Assembly (NCBI RefSeq): GCF_016907895.1
Contig: NZ_JAFBCV010000013.1
Location: 1-64,000, forward strand
Reading direction: 5' to 3'
Source of the DNA: Shouchella xiaoxiensis
GTDB lineage: Bacteria > Bacillota > Bacilli > Bacillales > Bacillaceae_D
DNA: 64,000 bases
The translations under genes were made by a program, and so were the position numbers. Below are positions 55,833 to 62,714 of the stretch, piece by piece. Position 1 is the first letter of the stretch; each line of letters starts with the position of its first letter. The notes beneath the pieces were generated by a model. It was not told where the DNA came from, searched no databases, and saw only the letters and a list, made by a program, of their open reading frames with translations.

Positions 55833-56465
55833 ATGTTTAAACAAATCCCATTAGGTCCAATACAGACGAATGCGTATGTGCTATACAACGAAAAGAAGGA
55901 AGCGATTGTATTTGATCCAGGTGCAGAAGGACAAGCTCTTGTTCAATGGCTAAACAAAGAAACACTAAAACCAATTGCGATCTTGTTGACCCATGCTCAT
56001 TTTGATCACATCGGTGCAGTTGATGAAGTAAGAGATGCCTTTCATTGCCCAGTATACCTTCATGAAAAAGAAGCAGAATGGCTCCTAGATCCCGCATTAA
56101 ATGGATCTAGCCGGCTAACAGGTCGTACGCTTACGACGGCAAGAGCAGCAGACCACTTGTTAGGTGAGCAAAAAACCTTAACGCTTGGAGATTTTACTTT
56201 TTCTCTTTATCATACACCTGGGCATTCCCCCGGAAGCATAACGTACTACTACAAGGAAGAAGACGTTATTTTTTCTGGCGACGTTCTCTTTCAACAAGGA
56301 ATTGGTCGCACAGACTTAATCGGTGGAAATCAAGACGTATTGCTCCAAAGCATTCATCAGTATCTTCTCACCTTACCAGAGTCAACGGTTGTCGCTTCTG
56401 GCCACGGACCTTTAACGACGATTGGTGCTGAAATGGACCATAACCCTTTTCTGGCTGCATATTAA
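55833..56465 (+). CDS. yqgX: Metallo-beta-lactamase fold hydrolase YqgX
   Basis: A 210-residue glyoxalase II-like hydrolase. The metal motif H-x-H-x-D-H is 'LTHAHFDHIGAVD' (about 52-64). Further ligands are His in 'YHTPGHSPGS', Asp in 'FSGDVLFQQGIGRTDL' and His in 'ASGHGP'. It may act on thioesters such as S-lactoylbacillithiol, but the substrate cannot be read from sequence. AAGGAGG precedes the ATG. Confidence 0.88.
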   Translation: MFKQIPLGPIQTNAYVLYNEKKEAIVFDPGAEGQALVQWLNKETLKPIAILLTHAHFDHIGAVDEVRDAFHCPVYLHEKEAEWLLDPALNGSSRLTGRTLTTARAADHLLGEQKTLTLGDFTFSLYHTPGHSPGSITYYYKEEDVIFSGDVLFQQGIGRTDLIGGNQDVLLQSIHQYLLTLPESTVVASGHGPLTTIGAEMDHNPFLAAY

Positions 56466-56469
56466 AAAG

Positions 56470-56500
56470 AACCGCTGCTTTTACTCAAAGCGGCGGTTTT
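56470..56500. terminator. Terminator between yqgX and yqgY
   Basis: AACCGCTGCTTT pairs with AAAGCGGCGGTT (one mismatch), loop TACTC, T run on the plus side. Confidence 0.75.
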
Positions 56501-56511
56501 GTATGTATATA

Positions 56512-56757
56512 TTAATGCCCAAAGCTTGGTACATTGATAAAAACAGCGTAATACGTAAAGCCTACGAAAAACACTGTACAATAACCAGCAAAAATATACA
56601 CATAAACTCGTTCTGACAGCTTCAGGTAGCCGAGCGCAACTAAAATGACGGTTTGCGCAAAAAACAGGAGCGCCATATTATACATATTTCCAATATAGAA
56701 CAGAACTGCGAAAATGCCTGTCCAAAATCCTAAGACCCGATACATGCGGTCCATCAT
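56512..56757 (-). CDS. yqgY: DUF2626 family membrane protein (YqgY-like)
   Basis: An 81-residue protein of three membrane helices starting 'MDRMYRVLGFWTGIFAVLFYIGNMYNMALLFFAQT'. This is close to B. subtilis YqgY (DUF2626), function unknown. A second ATG one codon in (56754) is equally good. Confidence 0.78.
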   Translation of the reverse strand: MMDRMYRVLGFWTGIFAVLFYIGNMYNMALLFFAQTVILVALGYLKLSERVYVYIFAGYCTVFFVGFTYYAVFINVPSFGH

Positions 56758-56847
56758 GTCTACCCCTCCTCTTCAAAAACGACTGTCTTATTCATTATAT
56801 ACGAGGACATGTTTTTTTGTAAATGCTTACTTCAATATAATGAGGAC

Positions 56848-57042
56848 TTACTGGTCCTTACTATTTTTGATTCGTCGTTTTAGGAAAGAAAACGCAAAGG
56901 GCATAACCCCAAATGCCCAGTGAGTTAACGGTTCTTTAGCTGCCTTTTTTCTTTCACGCTCAGCTTGGCGGACAGGTTTTGGCTTATCAATTTGTTTAAC
57001 TGCTTCCTGAGTGGCATACTTTAATAAATCCTGAAAAGACAT
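56848..57042 (-). CDS. yqzE: YqzE family protein
   Basis: A 64-residue very basic protein ('PVRQAERERKKAAKEPLTHWAFGVMPFAFSFLKRR') with one weak hydrophobic stretch. In B. subtilis yqzE follows comGG, as here, and I recall it as linked to the competence region. Its biochemical role is unknown. GAGGTGA precedes the ATG. Confidence 0.78.
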   Translation of the reverse strand: MSFQDLLKYATQEAVKQIDKPKPVRQAERERKKAAKEPLTHWAFGVMPFAFSFLKRRIKNSKDQ

Positions 57043-57092
57043 GGTTACTTCACCTCTTACCTAGCCTGTCCAGTTTCAATTTAATCTAACCA

Positions 57093-57488
57093 TCAAAAGC
57101 CCTCATCGTATTGAATAATTCGCTTTCCTTCATAATAAACTCGCGCCTTTCGCTCAGATCCCTTTTTAAGAACTGCATGCAAATCTACATAAGAATTGGC
57201 TTCATTTACTCGTACAGTGACCATTCCATCAGAAAGGTTGATCGTCCTCTCTTCTGTTTTCGGATCGACTAGTGCTTGAACCACACCAAGCTGAATTAAT
57301 GTTTCTAATTGCAAAAGTTCTTTTTGCTGATGAACGATTAATCTTTCGCGATTGTATTCATTGATCTGCCAAAGCAATAAACTGGTTAGTCCAATAAAAA
57401 CCGCGAGTGTAATTGGAAAAACAACACCTTCTTGATTATTCCAATGCGTGCGTAGCCCATTCTTTAACCGACCAAAAAGATCGCTCAT
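57093..57488 (-). CDS. comGG: Competence pseudopilus minor protein ComGG
   Basis: A 131-residue minor pseudopilin. An N-terminal membrane helix (about 23-42, 'GVVFPITLAVFIGLTSLLLWQI') is followed by a small domain. It lacks the classical prepilin K-G-F motif, as ComGG does in B. subtilis. Overlaps comGF by 53 nt. The exact start is uncertain (57500 GTG or 57488 ATG). Identity rests mainly on position. Confidence 0.8.
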   Translation of the reverse strand: MSDLFGRLKNGLRTHWNNQEGVVFPITLAVFIGLTSLLLWQINEYNRERLIVHQQKELLQLETLIQLGVVQALVDPKTEERTINLSDGMVTVRVNEANSYVDLHAVLKKGSERKARVYYEGKRIIQYDEGF

Positions 57489-57879
57489 AGCGTTTTCCAC
57501 TCTCTAATTCAATTTGACAAAAATAAGCTATTTCCTTTGGTAAACAGATAAATTCGTTTACATCCTCGGCCATTATTACAACACCTTTACCGTCGCGATA
57601 TCGCTGTATTCGTTTGTTGTTTCTTAACTCATACGTAATAACTGAATCTTTTTGATAAATAAAAATCGTGTCATCTCTCCACATTAAAGCATCTGCTTCT
57701 TTTGCTTCTTTAGAAACATGATTCAGAAATACAACGATGTCAGGTTGAACACTTATTGTTTTTGCTTGAATACTTATTAAAAAATTAGGAAGCAATAGAG
57801 CAACAAGCGCGATTAAGCTTAATCCGATTAAATGCTCGATTAATGTAAATCCACTGTCATTTCTTAAAAGCATAAACAC
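57436..57879 (-). CDS. comGF: Competence pseudopilus minor protein ComGF
   Basis: A 147-residue minor pseudopilin. Prepilin signal 'GFTLIEHLIGLSLIALVALLL' begins near residue 10; ComC peptidase would cut before Phe. The C-terminal half has two Cys ('EFICLPKEIAYFCQIEL'). A GTG start with GAGGA upstream fits best; ATG at 57873 is possible. Overlaps comGE by 23 nt. Confidence 0.85.
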   Translation of the reverse strand: MFMLLRNDSGFTLIEHLIGLSLIALVALLLPNFLISIQAKTISVQPDIVVFLNHVSKEAKEADALMWRDDTIFIYQKDSVITYELRNNKRIQRYRDGKGVVIMAEDVNEFICLPKEIAYFCQIELESGKRYERSFWSVKEWATHALE

Positions 57880-58147
57880 AGTTTTCCTCGTTCTGCCCCA
57901 CCTCGCTCTTAAGGCAATATTCCATCACATGATTATTTTCTGTATGTTTCCATCCATGATCATTTTCCACTAAATAAAAGGAATAGCGTTTCTCTTCTAA
58001 CGTCATTAGATCTTGATATTCTTGCTGTAAAGCTTGCTTGTGCTCGTAGACCCATAAAAAAAGGGGCAAAATAACAGATCCCATTAAGCTAATCACTAAT
58101 AGAGAGGCTAACGCTTCCATTAAAATAAATCCTTTATTGTTCGCGAT
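57857..58147 (-). CDS. comGE: Competence pseudopilus minor protein ComGE, start uncertain
   Basis: A 96-residue minor pseudopilin with the prepilin motif 'NNKGFILMEALASLLVISLMG' near its N-terminus. The start is odd. GGGAGG (58155-58160) is a good SD, but the first in-frame TTG (58153) touches it. The next codon at proper spacing is ATC (58145-58147), seven bases after the SD, giving (M)ANNKGFILME. The first ATG would delete the cleavage site. I therefore annotate the ATC, at low certainty. The gene overlaps comGD by 14 nt, so translational coupling could help a weak start. Confidence 0.72.
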   Translation of the reverse strand: MANNKGFILMEALASLLVISLMGSVILPLFLWVYEHKQALQQEYQDLMTLEEKRYSFYLVENDHGWKHTENNHVMEYCLKSEVGQNEENCVYAFKK

Positions 58148-58556
58148 AAACAATCCTCCCTTTTCCAATTTGAATGGAAAATCGAGCGTGTATATGATCT
58201 GTAAATACATCCCACGATCCAGCTTTATGTGGGTGGCCATTTGCTAAGAAAACGATATCATTCATACTCATTGTGATTGATTTCAACTGGATTTCATGCT
58301 CATAGTGAAATCGGAATTGCTCAGCACGATTGTAAAAAAGAATAAGCTCATTCCCTTCAAATAAAACGGTTACCCTTTTTCCTTCTGTCATTGCCAAGTG
58401 TTGAGCATATACAAGGTCATTACGCAGTTTTTCGATTGTGACACGTTCGTCCTTTTGCAAATGATTTGAATTTGAAAATAATGTAGGAAGTAATAAAAGA
58501 ATGGATAGTAATAGGAGAGTTAACAGACATTCGATGAGGGTAAACCCTTTGTTCAT
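58134..58556 (-). CDS. comGD: Competence pseudopilus minor protein ComGD
   Basis: A 140-residue minor pseudopilin beginning 'MNKGFTLIECLLTLLLLSILLLL', a textbook class III prepilin signal. It overlaps comGC by 4 nt (ATGA type). Confidence 0.9.
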   Translation of the reverse strand: MNKGFTLIECLLTLLLLSILLLLPTLFSNSNHLQKDERVTIEKLRNDLVYAQHLAMTEGKRVTVLFEGNELILFYNRAEQFRFHYEHEIQLKSITMSMNDIVFLANGHPHKAGSWDVFTDHIHARFSIQIGKGRIVYREQ

Positions 58557-58861
58557 TGCGAGATACTAACGGTTTTGCCATTTAAAACAATTCGTTTACC
58601 GGAGGCACAGCTCACTTGGTCAATATAGCCTTCTTCAATCAGGACATCAATGCTTTGAGGGATTGAACCGTGTTCGACTTCATATGCGGCTACTTGCGTT
58701 TGAACCAGTTTACGGGTTGCTTCACAACTCTTATCGCCAGCCATATCCGTATTTTTTGACATATTCGGGAGTGCAATTAACAATAAAACAGAGATAATCA
58801 TCAGTACAACGAGCATTTCAATTAAGGTAAAACCTTTTTCATTGCTTCGTTTCTTTTTCAT
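58553..58861 (-). CDS. comGC: Competence major pseudopilin ComGC
   Basis: The 102-residue main pilin of the transformation pseudopilus. 'NEKGFTLIEMLVVLMIISVLLLIALPNM' is the N-methylated helix. Two Cys ('KSCEATRKL' and 'VSCASGKRI') match the disulfide of B. subtilis ComGC. Normally the third gene of comGA-GG; here it is first of its transcript, 1.75 kb away from comGB. Confidence 0.94.
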   Translation of the reverse strand: MKKKRSNEKGFTLIEMLVVLMIISVLLLIALPNMSKNTDMAGDKSCEATRKLVQTQVAAYEVEHGSIPQSIDVLIEEGYIDQVSCASGKRIVLNGKTVSISQ

Positions 58862-58934
58862 TACTCACCTCTTTAATGTTTTATGGTGACGCTCCAGTTA
58901 CCCTATCCCCCTTTCTATTAGCTTCAATAACATT

Positions 58935-58959
58935 ATTCGACCTTTTCTCTGTTATTCCT
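58935..58959 (-). promoter_or_regulatory. Candidate sigma-H promoter of comGC
   Basis: Minus strand AGGAATA (58953-58959), 11-nt spacer, GTCGAAT (58935-58941). Same spacing and same -10 heptamer as the spo0A and comGA promoters in this window. Predicted start of transcription near 58928, leaving a 67-nt leader. Confidence 0.72.
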
Positions 58960-58975
58960 TCAAAAAAGACGCAAA

Positions 58976-58982
58976 TGTCGAA
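58976..58982 (+). promoter_or_regulatory. Possible 0A box near the comGC promoter
   Basis: Perfect TGTCGAA, 16 nt upstream of the comGC -35. A seven-base word alone is weak evidence; it gains from the adjacent sigma-H element. Confidence 0.4.
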
Positions 58983-59075
58983 ATCTATTTAATACCTTTG
59001 CGGTGGCTTCTTGTTTTTAAGTTCTTAGTTAATTTGTTATACTTACAAAATAGGACAGTGAAAGGATTTCCCCAT

Positions 59076-59312
59076 ATGAAAATGGTATTGCTAGCTCTCA
59101 TACGCTTTTATAGGCGCTTTATTTCTCCATTAACCCCGCCTTCATGCCGTTTCTATCCAACATGCTCTCAATATGGAATAGAAGCGATTCAAAGGTTTGG
59201 CGCGTGGAAAGGTGGGTTTTTAACGTTAAAACGGTTATTAAAATGCCATCCATTTCACCCAGGTGGTTTTGATGATGTTCCTAATCCACACAAGAAATTA
59301 ACAAATAAATAA
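59076..59312 (+). CDS. yidD: YidD family membrane protein insertion efficiency factor
   Basis: A 78-residue protein of the YidD family. '[61 protein letters not shown]' is the complete signature with three Cys. It helps YidC-mediated membrane insertion. The ATG has GAAAGGA upstream. It is the only plus-strand gene inside the comG region, and ends at the long hairpin it shares with tRNA-Leu. Elsewhere in bacilli (ytjA in B. subtilis) it is not linked to comG, so it is a translocated gene here. Confidence 0.92.
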   Translation: MKMVLLALIRFYRRFISPLTPPSCRFYPTCSQYGIEAIQRFGAWKGGFLTLKRLLKCHPFHPGGFDDVPNPHKKLTNK

Positions 59313-59316
59313 TACA

Positions 59317-59368
59317 GCACTATTGAAAAAAGCTTCACGCAAATGCGTGAAGCTTTTTTCAATAGTGC
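59317..59368. terminator. 52-nt perfect hairpin between yidD and the tRNA cluster
   Basis: Arms of 24 nt (GCACTATTGAAAAAAGCTTC then ACGC, 59317-59340) match their complement at 59345-59368 without a mismatch, loop AAAT. The six-A/six-T part makes it a terminator on both strands. Three bases of the right arm belong to the 3' end of tRNA-Leu. Confidence 0.9.
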
Positions 59369-59448
59369 GGGTGAAGGGACTTGAACCCCCACGTCATAAA
59401 GACACTAGATCCTAAGTCTAGCGCGTCTGCCAATTCCGCCACACCCGC
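59366..59448 (-). tRNA. tRNA-Leu (anticodon TAG)
   Basis: An 83-nt class II tRNA: acceptor GCGGGTG/CACCCGC, discriminator A, long variable arm, loop CTTAGGA giving TAG. Last gene of the cluster. Confidence 0.95.
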
Positions 59449-59469
59449 TTAGCTTTATAAACTTACATA

Positions 59470-59557
59470 CGGAGAAGGAGGGATTTGAACCCTCGCGCCG
59501 CTCGCGCGACCTACACCCTTAGCAGGGGCGCCCCTTCAGCCACTTGGGTACTTCCCC
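59470..59557 (-). tRNA. tRNA-Ser (anticodon GCT)
   Basis: An 88-nt class II tRNA, acceptor GGGGAAG/CTTCTCC, discriminator G, loop CTGCTAA giving GCT, long GC-rich variable arm. Confidence 0.95.
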
Positions 59558-59592
59558 AAATAAAAAAACACTTACCAATTTTAGTAAGGTGA

Positions 59593-59666
<74 letters not shown>

Positions 59667-59682
59667 CTACAAAAAAAGATAA

Positions 59683-59753
59683 AGCGGGTGATGAGAATCG
59701 AACTCACATCATCAGCTTGGAAGGCTGAGGTTTTACCACTAAACTACACCCGC
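59683..59753 (-). tRNA. tRNA-Gly (anticodon TCC)
   Basis: A 71-nt cloverleaf, acceptor GCGGGTG/CACCCGC, discriminator T, loop CTTCCAA giving TCC. Its 5' part is repeated 155 nt upstream in the cluster (see 59878). Confidence 0.95.
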
Positions 59754-59761
59754 ATGTTAAT
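59723..59761. repeat. Direct repeat copy 1 (5' part of tRNA-Gly TCC and flank)
   Basis: A 39-nt sequence identical to 59878-59916. It covers the first 31 nt of the tRNA-Gly gene (acceptor 5' strand, D arm, start of anticodon stem) and 8 nt of its upstream flank. Confidence 0.9.
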
Positions 59762-59877
59762 AATATGATTTTCATAATGCTACCTAACGCCTGATCATGT
59801 CTCTTCCTCTACAAGTTTACTCCATGAAGTAAATCCGTCGAGACAACTCGTAGCAATCTCACTGAAGCTTTGCTCGT
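59762..59877. other. Spacer between the two tRNA-Gly repeat copies
   Basis: 116 nt with no tRNA, open frame or recognisable fold. It looks like a scar left after deletion or unequal exchange between tRNA genes. Confidence 0.5.
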
Positions 59878-59916
59878 GGCTGAGGTTTTACCACTAAACT
59901 ACACCCGCATGTTAAT
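59878..59916 (-). pseudogene. Truncated tRNA-Gly (5' fragment)
   Basis: Exact copy of the first 31 nt of tRNA-Gly(TCC) plus 8 nt of upstream flank. The anticodon loop, T arm and 3' acceptor strand are missing, so no functional tRNA is possible. Confidence 0.88.
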
Positions 59917-59984
59917 CAATCATAATCCAATTGTTGTTCTCCTATGTTACTAACTGCGCCACCTATTCAAACGAAAGAACAGAG

Positions 59985-60056
59985 AGCGGAAGACGAGATT
60001 CGAACTCGCGACCCCCACCTTGGCAAGGTGGTGTTCTACCACTGAACTACTTCCGC
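59985..60056 (-). tRNA. tRNA-Gly (anticodon GCC)
   Basis: A 72-nt cloverleaf, acceptor GCGGAAG/CTTCCGC, discriminator T, loop TTGCCAA giving GCC. Confidence 0.95.
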
Positions 60057-60062
60057 ATAAAA

Positions 60063-60137
60063 TGGCTGGGCTACCTGGGATCGAACCAGGGAATGACGGA
60101 ATCAAAATCCGTTGCCTTACCGCTTGGCTATAGCCCA
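60063..60137 (-). tRNA. tRNA-Gln (anticodon TTG)
   Basis: A 75-nt cloverleaf including encoded CCA. Acceptor TGGGCTA/TAGCCCA, discriminator G, loop TTTTGAT giving TTG. Confidence 0.95.
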
Positions 60138-60141
60138 AGAT

Positions 60142-60218
<77 letters not shown>

Positions 60219-60272
60219 ACGATTATAAATGATACTTTGCGTTGCTATAACTATAATAAACTTTGCTGAAAA

Positions 60273-60365
60273 TGGAGGAGGAAGAGGGATTCGAACCCCC
60301 GCGCGGTTTGACCCGCCTGTCGGTTTTCAAGACCGATCCCTTCAGCCGAACTTGGGTATTCCTCC
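60273..60365 (-). tRNA. tRNA-Ser (anticodon TGA)
   Basis: A 93-nt class II tRNA with encoded CCA. Acceptor GGAGGAA/TTCCTCC, loop CTTGAAA giving TGA. The discriminator reads T, where bacterial tRNA-Ser normally has G. Confidence 0.93.
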
Positions 60366-60374
60366 GAGAAAAAG

Positions 60375-60447
60375 TGGAGCCTAGCGGGATCGAACCGCTG
60401 ACCTCCTGCGTGCAAAGCAGGCGCTCTCCCAGCTGAGCTAAGGCCCC
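60375..60447 (-). tRNA. tRNA-Ala (anticodon TGC)
   Basis: A 73-nt cloverleaf. Acceptor GGGGCCT/AGGCTCC holds the G3-U70 pair that AlaRS requires; discriminator A; loop TTTGCAC gives TGC. First gene of the cluster. Confidence 0.95.
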
Positions 60448-60495
60448 CTATTACAATATGTAATGCCATGGCGAGTAACGCCAGCGACATTTAAT

Positions 60496-60524
60496 AATAT
60501 ATCATAGCTCATTTAAAATAACAA
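60496..60524 (-). promoter_or_regulatory. Sigma-A promoter of the tRNA cluster
   Basis: Minus strand TTGTTA (60519-60524), 17-nt spacer, TATATT (60496-60501), about 50 nt upstream of tRNA-Ala. It shows that the cluster has its own promoter and is not only read through from comGB. Confidence 0.7.
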
Positions 60525-60614
60525 GGTTTTTTTATTATTTTTTTTGCCGTTCAATTCTTTTCTGAAATCTACTTCTTATTGTACCTATAATGAAAGCTGA
60601 TAGCAAGTTTGCTC

Positions 60615-61652
60615 TTACATTGAATCAATCATTTCATACATCGGGAGCATCACAACTAAAAACAACATTAAAATAAATCCTCCAACGCCTATTAGTAAAA
60701 ACGGCTGCATAATCGCCATTCTTTTTTGGATCGTTTCTTCAATTTCTTGAAAAAGCCACTGACTATAATACTGTAAATCCTCTGCTACTTTCCCTGTTTT
60801 CATTCCGTTTTCAACAATAATTGCTAGCTCATTTGTATAATAATCTCGATTACCTATATAAGTGAATAGCGCATCACCTTTCATTAAAGCCGTCCTCATA
60901 TAATAGGCTTCCTGACGAAAAAAAGCTAAATAATTCTGTTTTTCAAAAATGGATAGAGCTTGTTGTATCGTCATACCGGTGGAAAGCAAACGGCCAAGCT
61001 GCATGGAGAAAAAATAAGAAACAAGTTGCTGAACAACAATCTTTGATTGGTTCAGTTTTAATAGAACTGCCATTTTTTCATGAGCAGATTTTGTCTTATA
61101 TTTTTGGGTGATGATATAGGCGCAAATAGCTCCTACTATGAATAAAAATAGTGCTACATAGGGGAAGATGGACAAAAAAGAAAAAAACAGGCGTGTCAGT
61201 AATGGGGGTGAGTTTTGCATGGTTTGAAACAATGATATAAAGTGTGGAACAATAAATTGATTCACTATAATTAAGGCAATCACAACTCCCCAGATTAGAA
61301 ATACGGGATATCTTAACAGTTTTTGAAACTGTTTTTTTAATATCGTTCTTTTTTGGGCAAGGTGAGCTGCCTCAACTAACCCTTCTGCCAGCCTACCTTG
61401 TTCTTCATAAAAATAAATAAACGATTGAATTTCTCCAGCTAGGTTCAGACTGTTTAAGCTAGCACAAACACTTGAACCTCTTTTTAACTCATTCCGAATA
61501 AACTCTATATTTGCTTGCAGGTTACTAGATGCTTGGACATGCAAAAAGCGCAAGGCTTGCTCAATCTCGTAACCTTTAGACAACAATTCACCTAATCGTC
61601 TTATAAATAGGATATGTTCATCTGTACTTCTTATTTTCTTCTTAATTTTCAA
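60615..61652 (-). CDS. comGB: Competence type II secretion-like membrane protein ComGB
   Basis: A 345-residue inner-membrane platform protein of the pseudopilus, GspF/PilC family. Two T2SF domains: 'LFIRRLGELLSKGYEIEQALRFL' at the start of the first, and 'MQLGRLLSTGMTIQQALSIFEKQ' in the second, with three membrane segments (about 108-130, 155-185, 315-340). I prefer the TTG at 61652 with AAAGG nine bases upstream; an ATG at 61673 overlaps the comGA stop by one base (TAATG). It is the last com gene before the tRNA cluster. Confidence 0.9.
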   Translation of the reverse strand: MKIKKKIRSTDEHILFIRRLGELLSKGYEIEQALRFLHVQASSNLQANIEFIRNELKRGSSVCASLNSLNLAGEIQSFIYFYEEQGRLAEGLVEAAHLAQKRTILKKQFQKLLRYPVFLIWGVVIALIIVNQFIVPHFISLFQTMQNSPPLLTRLFFSFLSIFPYVALFLFIVGAICAYIITQKYKTKSAHEKMAVLLKLNQSKIVVQQLVSYFFSMQLGRLLSTGMTIQQALSIFEKQNYLAFFRQEAYYMRTALMKGDALFTYIGNRDYYTNELAIIVENGMKTGKVAEDLQYYSQWLFQEIEETIQKRMAIMQPFLLIGVGGFILMLFLVVMLPMYEMIDSM

Positions 61653-61672
61653 GGAGCCACGCCTTTCATCCA

Positions 61673-62656
61673 TTATAGTAATCGTAAACATTCTTCAGTG
61701 TCGATTGCCTTGATTGCCCATGCTCGCTTTAGGGAAGTACAATTTGACCTTTTTGGTTTTACCCCCTTAATAGCCTGAACTAAATCATCACCTACGAGCC
61801 AATCGTAGACTGAAAACCTCATGGTTGTTCCTTTAATAACAGCTAACTTTTGATGTACAACAGCTTTAATACAGTCGAAACCATTGGTCACACCTAGCTC
61901 TGTTAAACGCATAAACGATAAAAATGCATTAGTAGCATGTAAACTTGCTAACACTAGATGTCCCGTCATTGCTGCTTGAATCGCTAATACCGCAGTTTGC
62001 TCATCACGAATCTCTCCAATCACGATTATATCAGGGTCATGCCTAAGAATAGCCTGTAGAGCATGAGTAAAGGTAATGCCTGCTTTTTCATTAACCTCCA
62101 TTTGAATAACACCTTCTAACGGACGTTCTACAGGATCCTCTATTGAAATAATGATTGCTTGATCCCTTTTTTTAAATTCTTCCAACAAAGCGTAAATAGT
62201 CGTTGTTTTTCCTGAACCTGTTGCACCAGTTATTAAAACTAGACCTTCATTTAAAAGTGAAATTCGACTTAAGTGAGATTGATCCGCTTGAAAAAAGGAT
62301 AAGGATTGTAATAAATATGGTGATGTAAAAGGGGCAATTCGGATAGCTAAGCTTTCAGTAGGTGATGCAGGTAAAGTGGAGAATCGAAGTGTAAAAGAAG
62401 TAGATTGATGGGTATAAAGCATTGACTTACTCTGGGATTTACGACGTTCGCCAATATCCATACCCACACTATATTTAAGGTAGTTAATCATTTTTTCGGC
62501 TATGTCTTGTTGATAAAAGCTCCCCATTGTTAACGATCCGGCTACTCGATATCGGCATTGGTAACCATTTTTTAGCGGCATGAAATGTATATCTGTTGCT
62601 CCTAAAAGAATGGCTTCATTTATTAAATCCTTACTTGTTCGTTCAATATCAGTCAA
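61673..62656 (-). CDS. comGA: Competence pseudopilus ATPase ComGA
   Basis: A 327-residue traffic ATPase of the GspE/PilB family. Walker A 'LITGATGSGKTTTIYALLE' (about 140-158), Asp box, Walker B 'DPDIIVIGEIRDEQTA', His box 'GHLVLASLHATNAF'. It powers pseudopilus assembly, and in B. subtilis it also arrests growth of competent cells. The TTG at 62656 has AGGAGG seven bases upstream; the ATG two codons earlier lies directly on the SD. Preceded by a sigma-H type promoter. Confidence 0.94.
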   Translation of the reverse strand: MTDIERTSKDLINEAILLGATDIHFMPLKNGYQCRYRVAGSLTMGSFYQQDIAEKMINYLKYSVGMDIGERRKSQSKSMLYTHQSTSFTLRFSTLPASPTESLAIRIAPFTSPYLLQSLSFFQADQSHLSRISLLNEGLVLITGATGSGKTTTIYALLEEFKKRDQAIIISIEDPVERPLEGVIQMEVNEKAGITFTHALQAILRHDPDIIVIGEIRDEQTAVLAIQAAMTGHLVLASLHATNAFLSFMRLTELGVTNGFDCIKAVVHQKLAVIKGTTMRFSVYDWLVGDDLVQAIKGVKPKRSNCTSLKRAWAIKAIDTEECLRLL

Positions 62657-62688
62657 GCACATCCCTCCTCGTTTTTCCTACTAACATC

Positions 62689-62713
62689 ATTCGACTCCAA
62701 TAAACAAAATCCT
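62689..62713 (-). promoter_or_regulatory. Candidate sigma-H promoter of comGA
   Basis: Minus strand AGGATTT (62707-62713), 11-nt spacer, GTCGAAT (62689-62695). Identical -10 and spacing to the spo0A sigma-H promoter. It begins 2 nt after the stop codon of the HNH gene; predicted leader is about 25 nt. Confidence 0.78.
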
Positions 62714-62714
62714 C

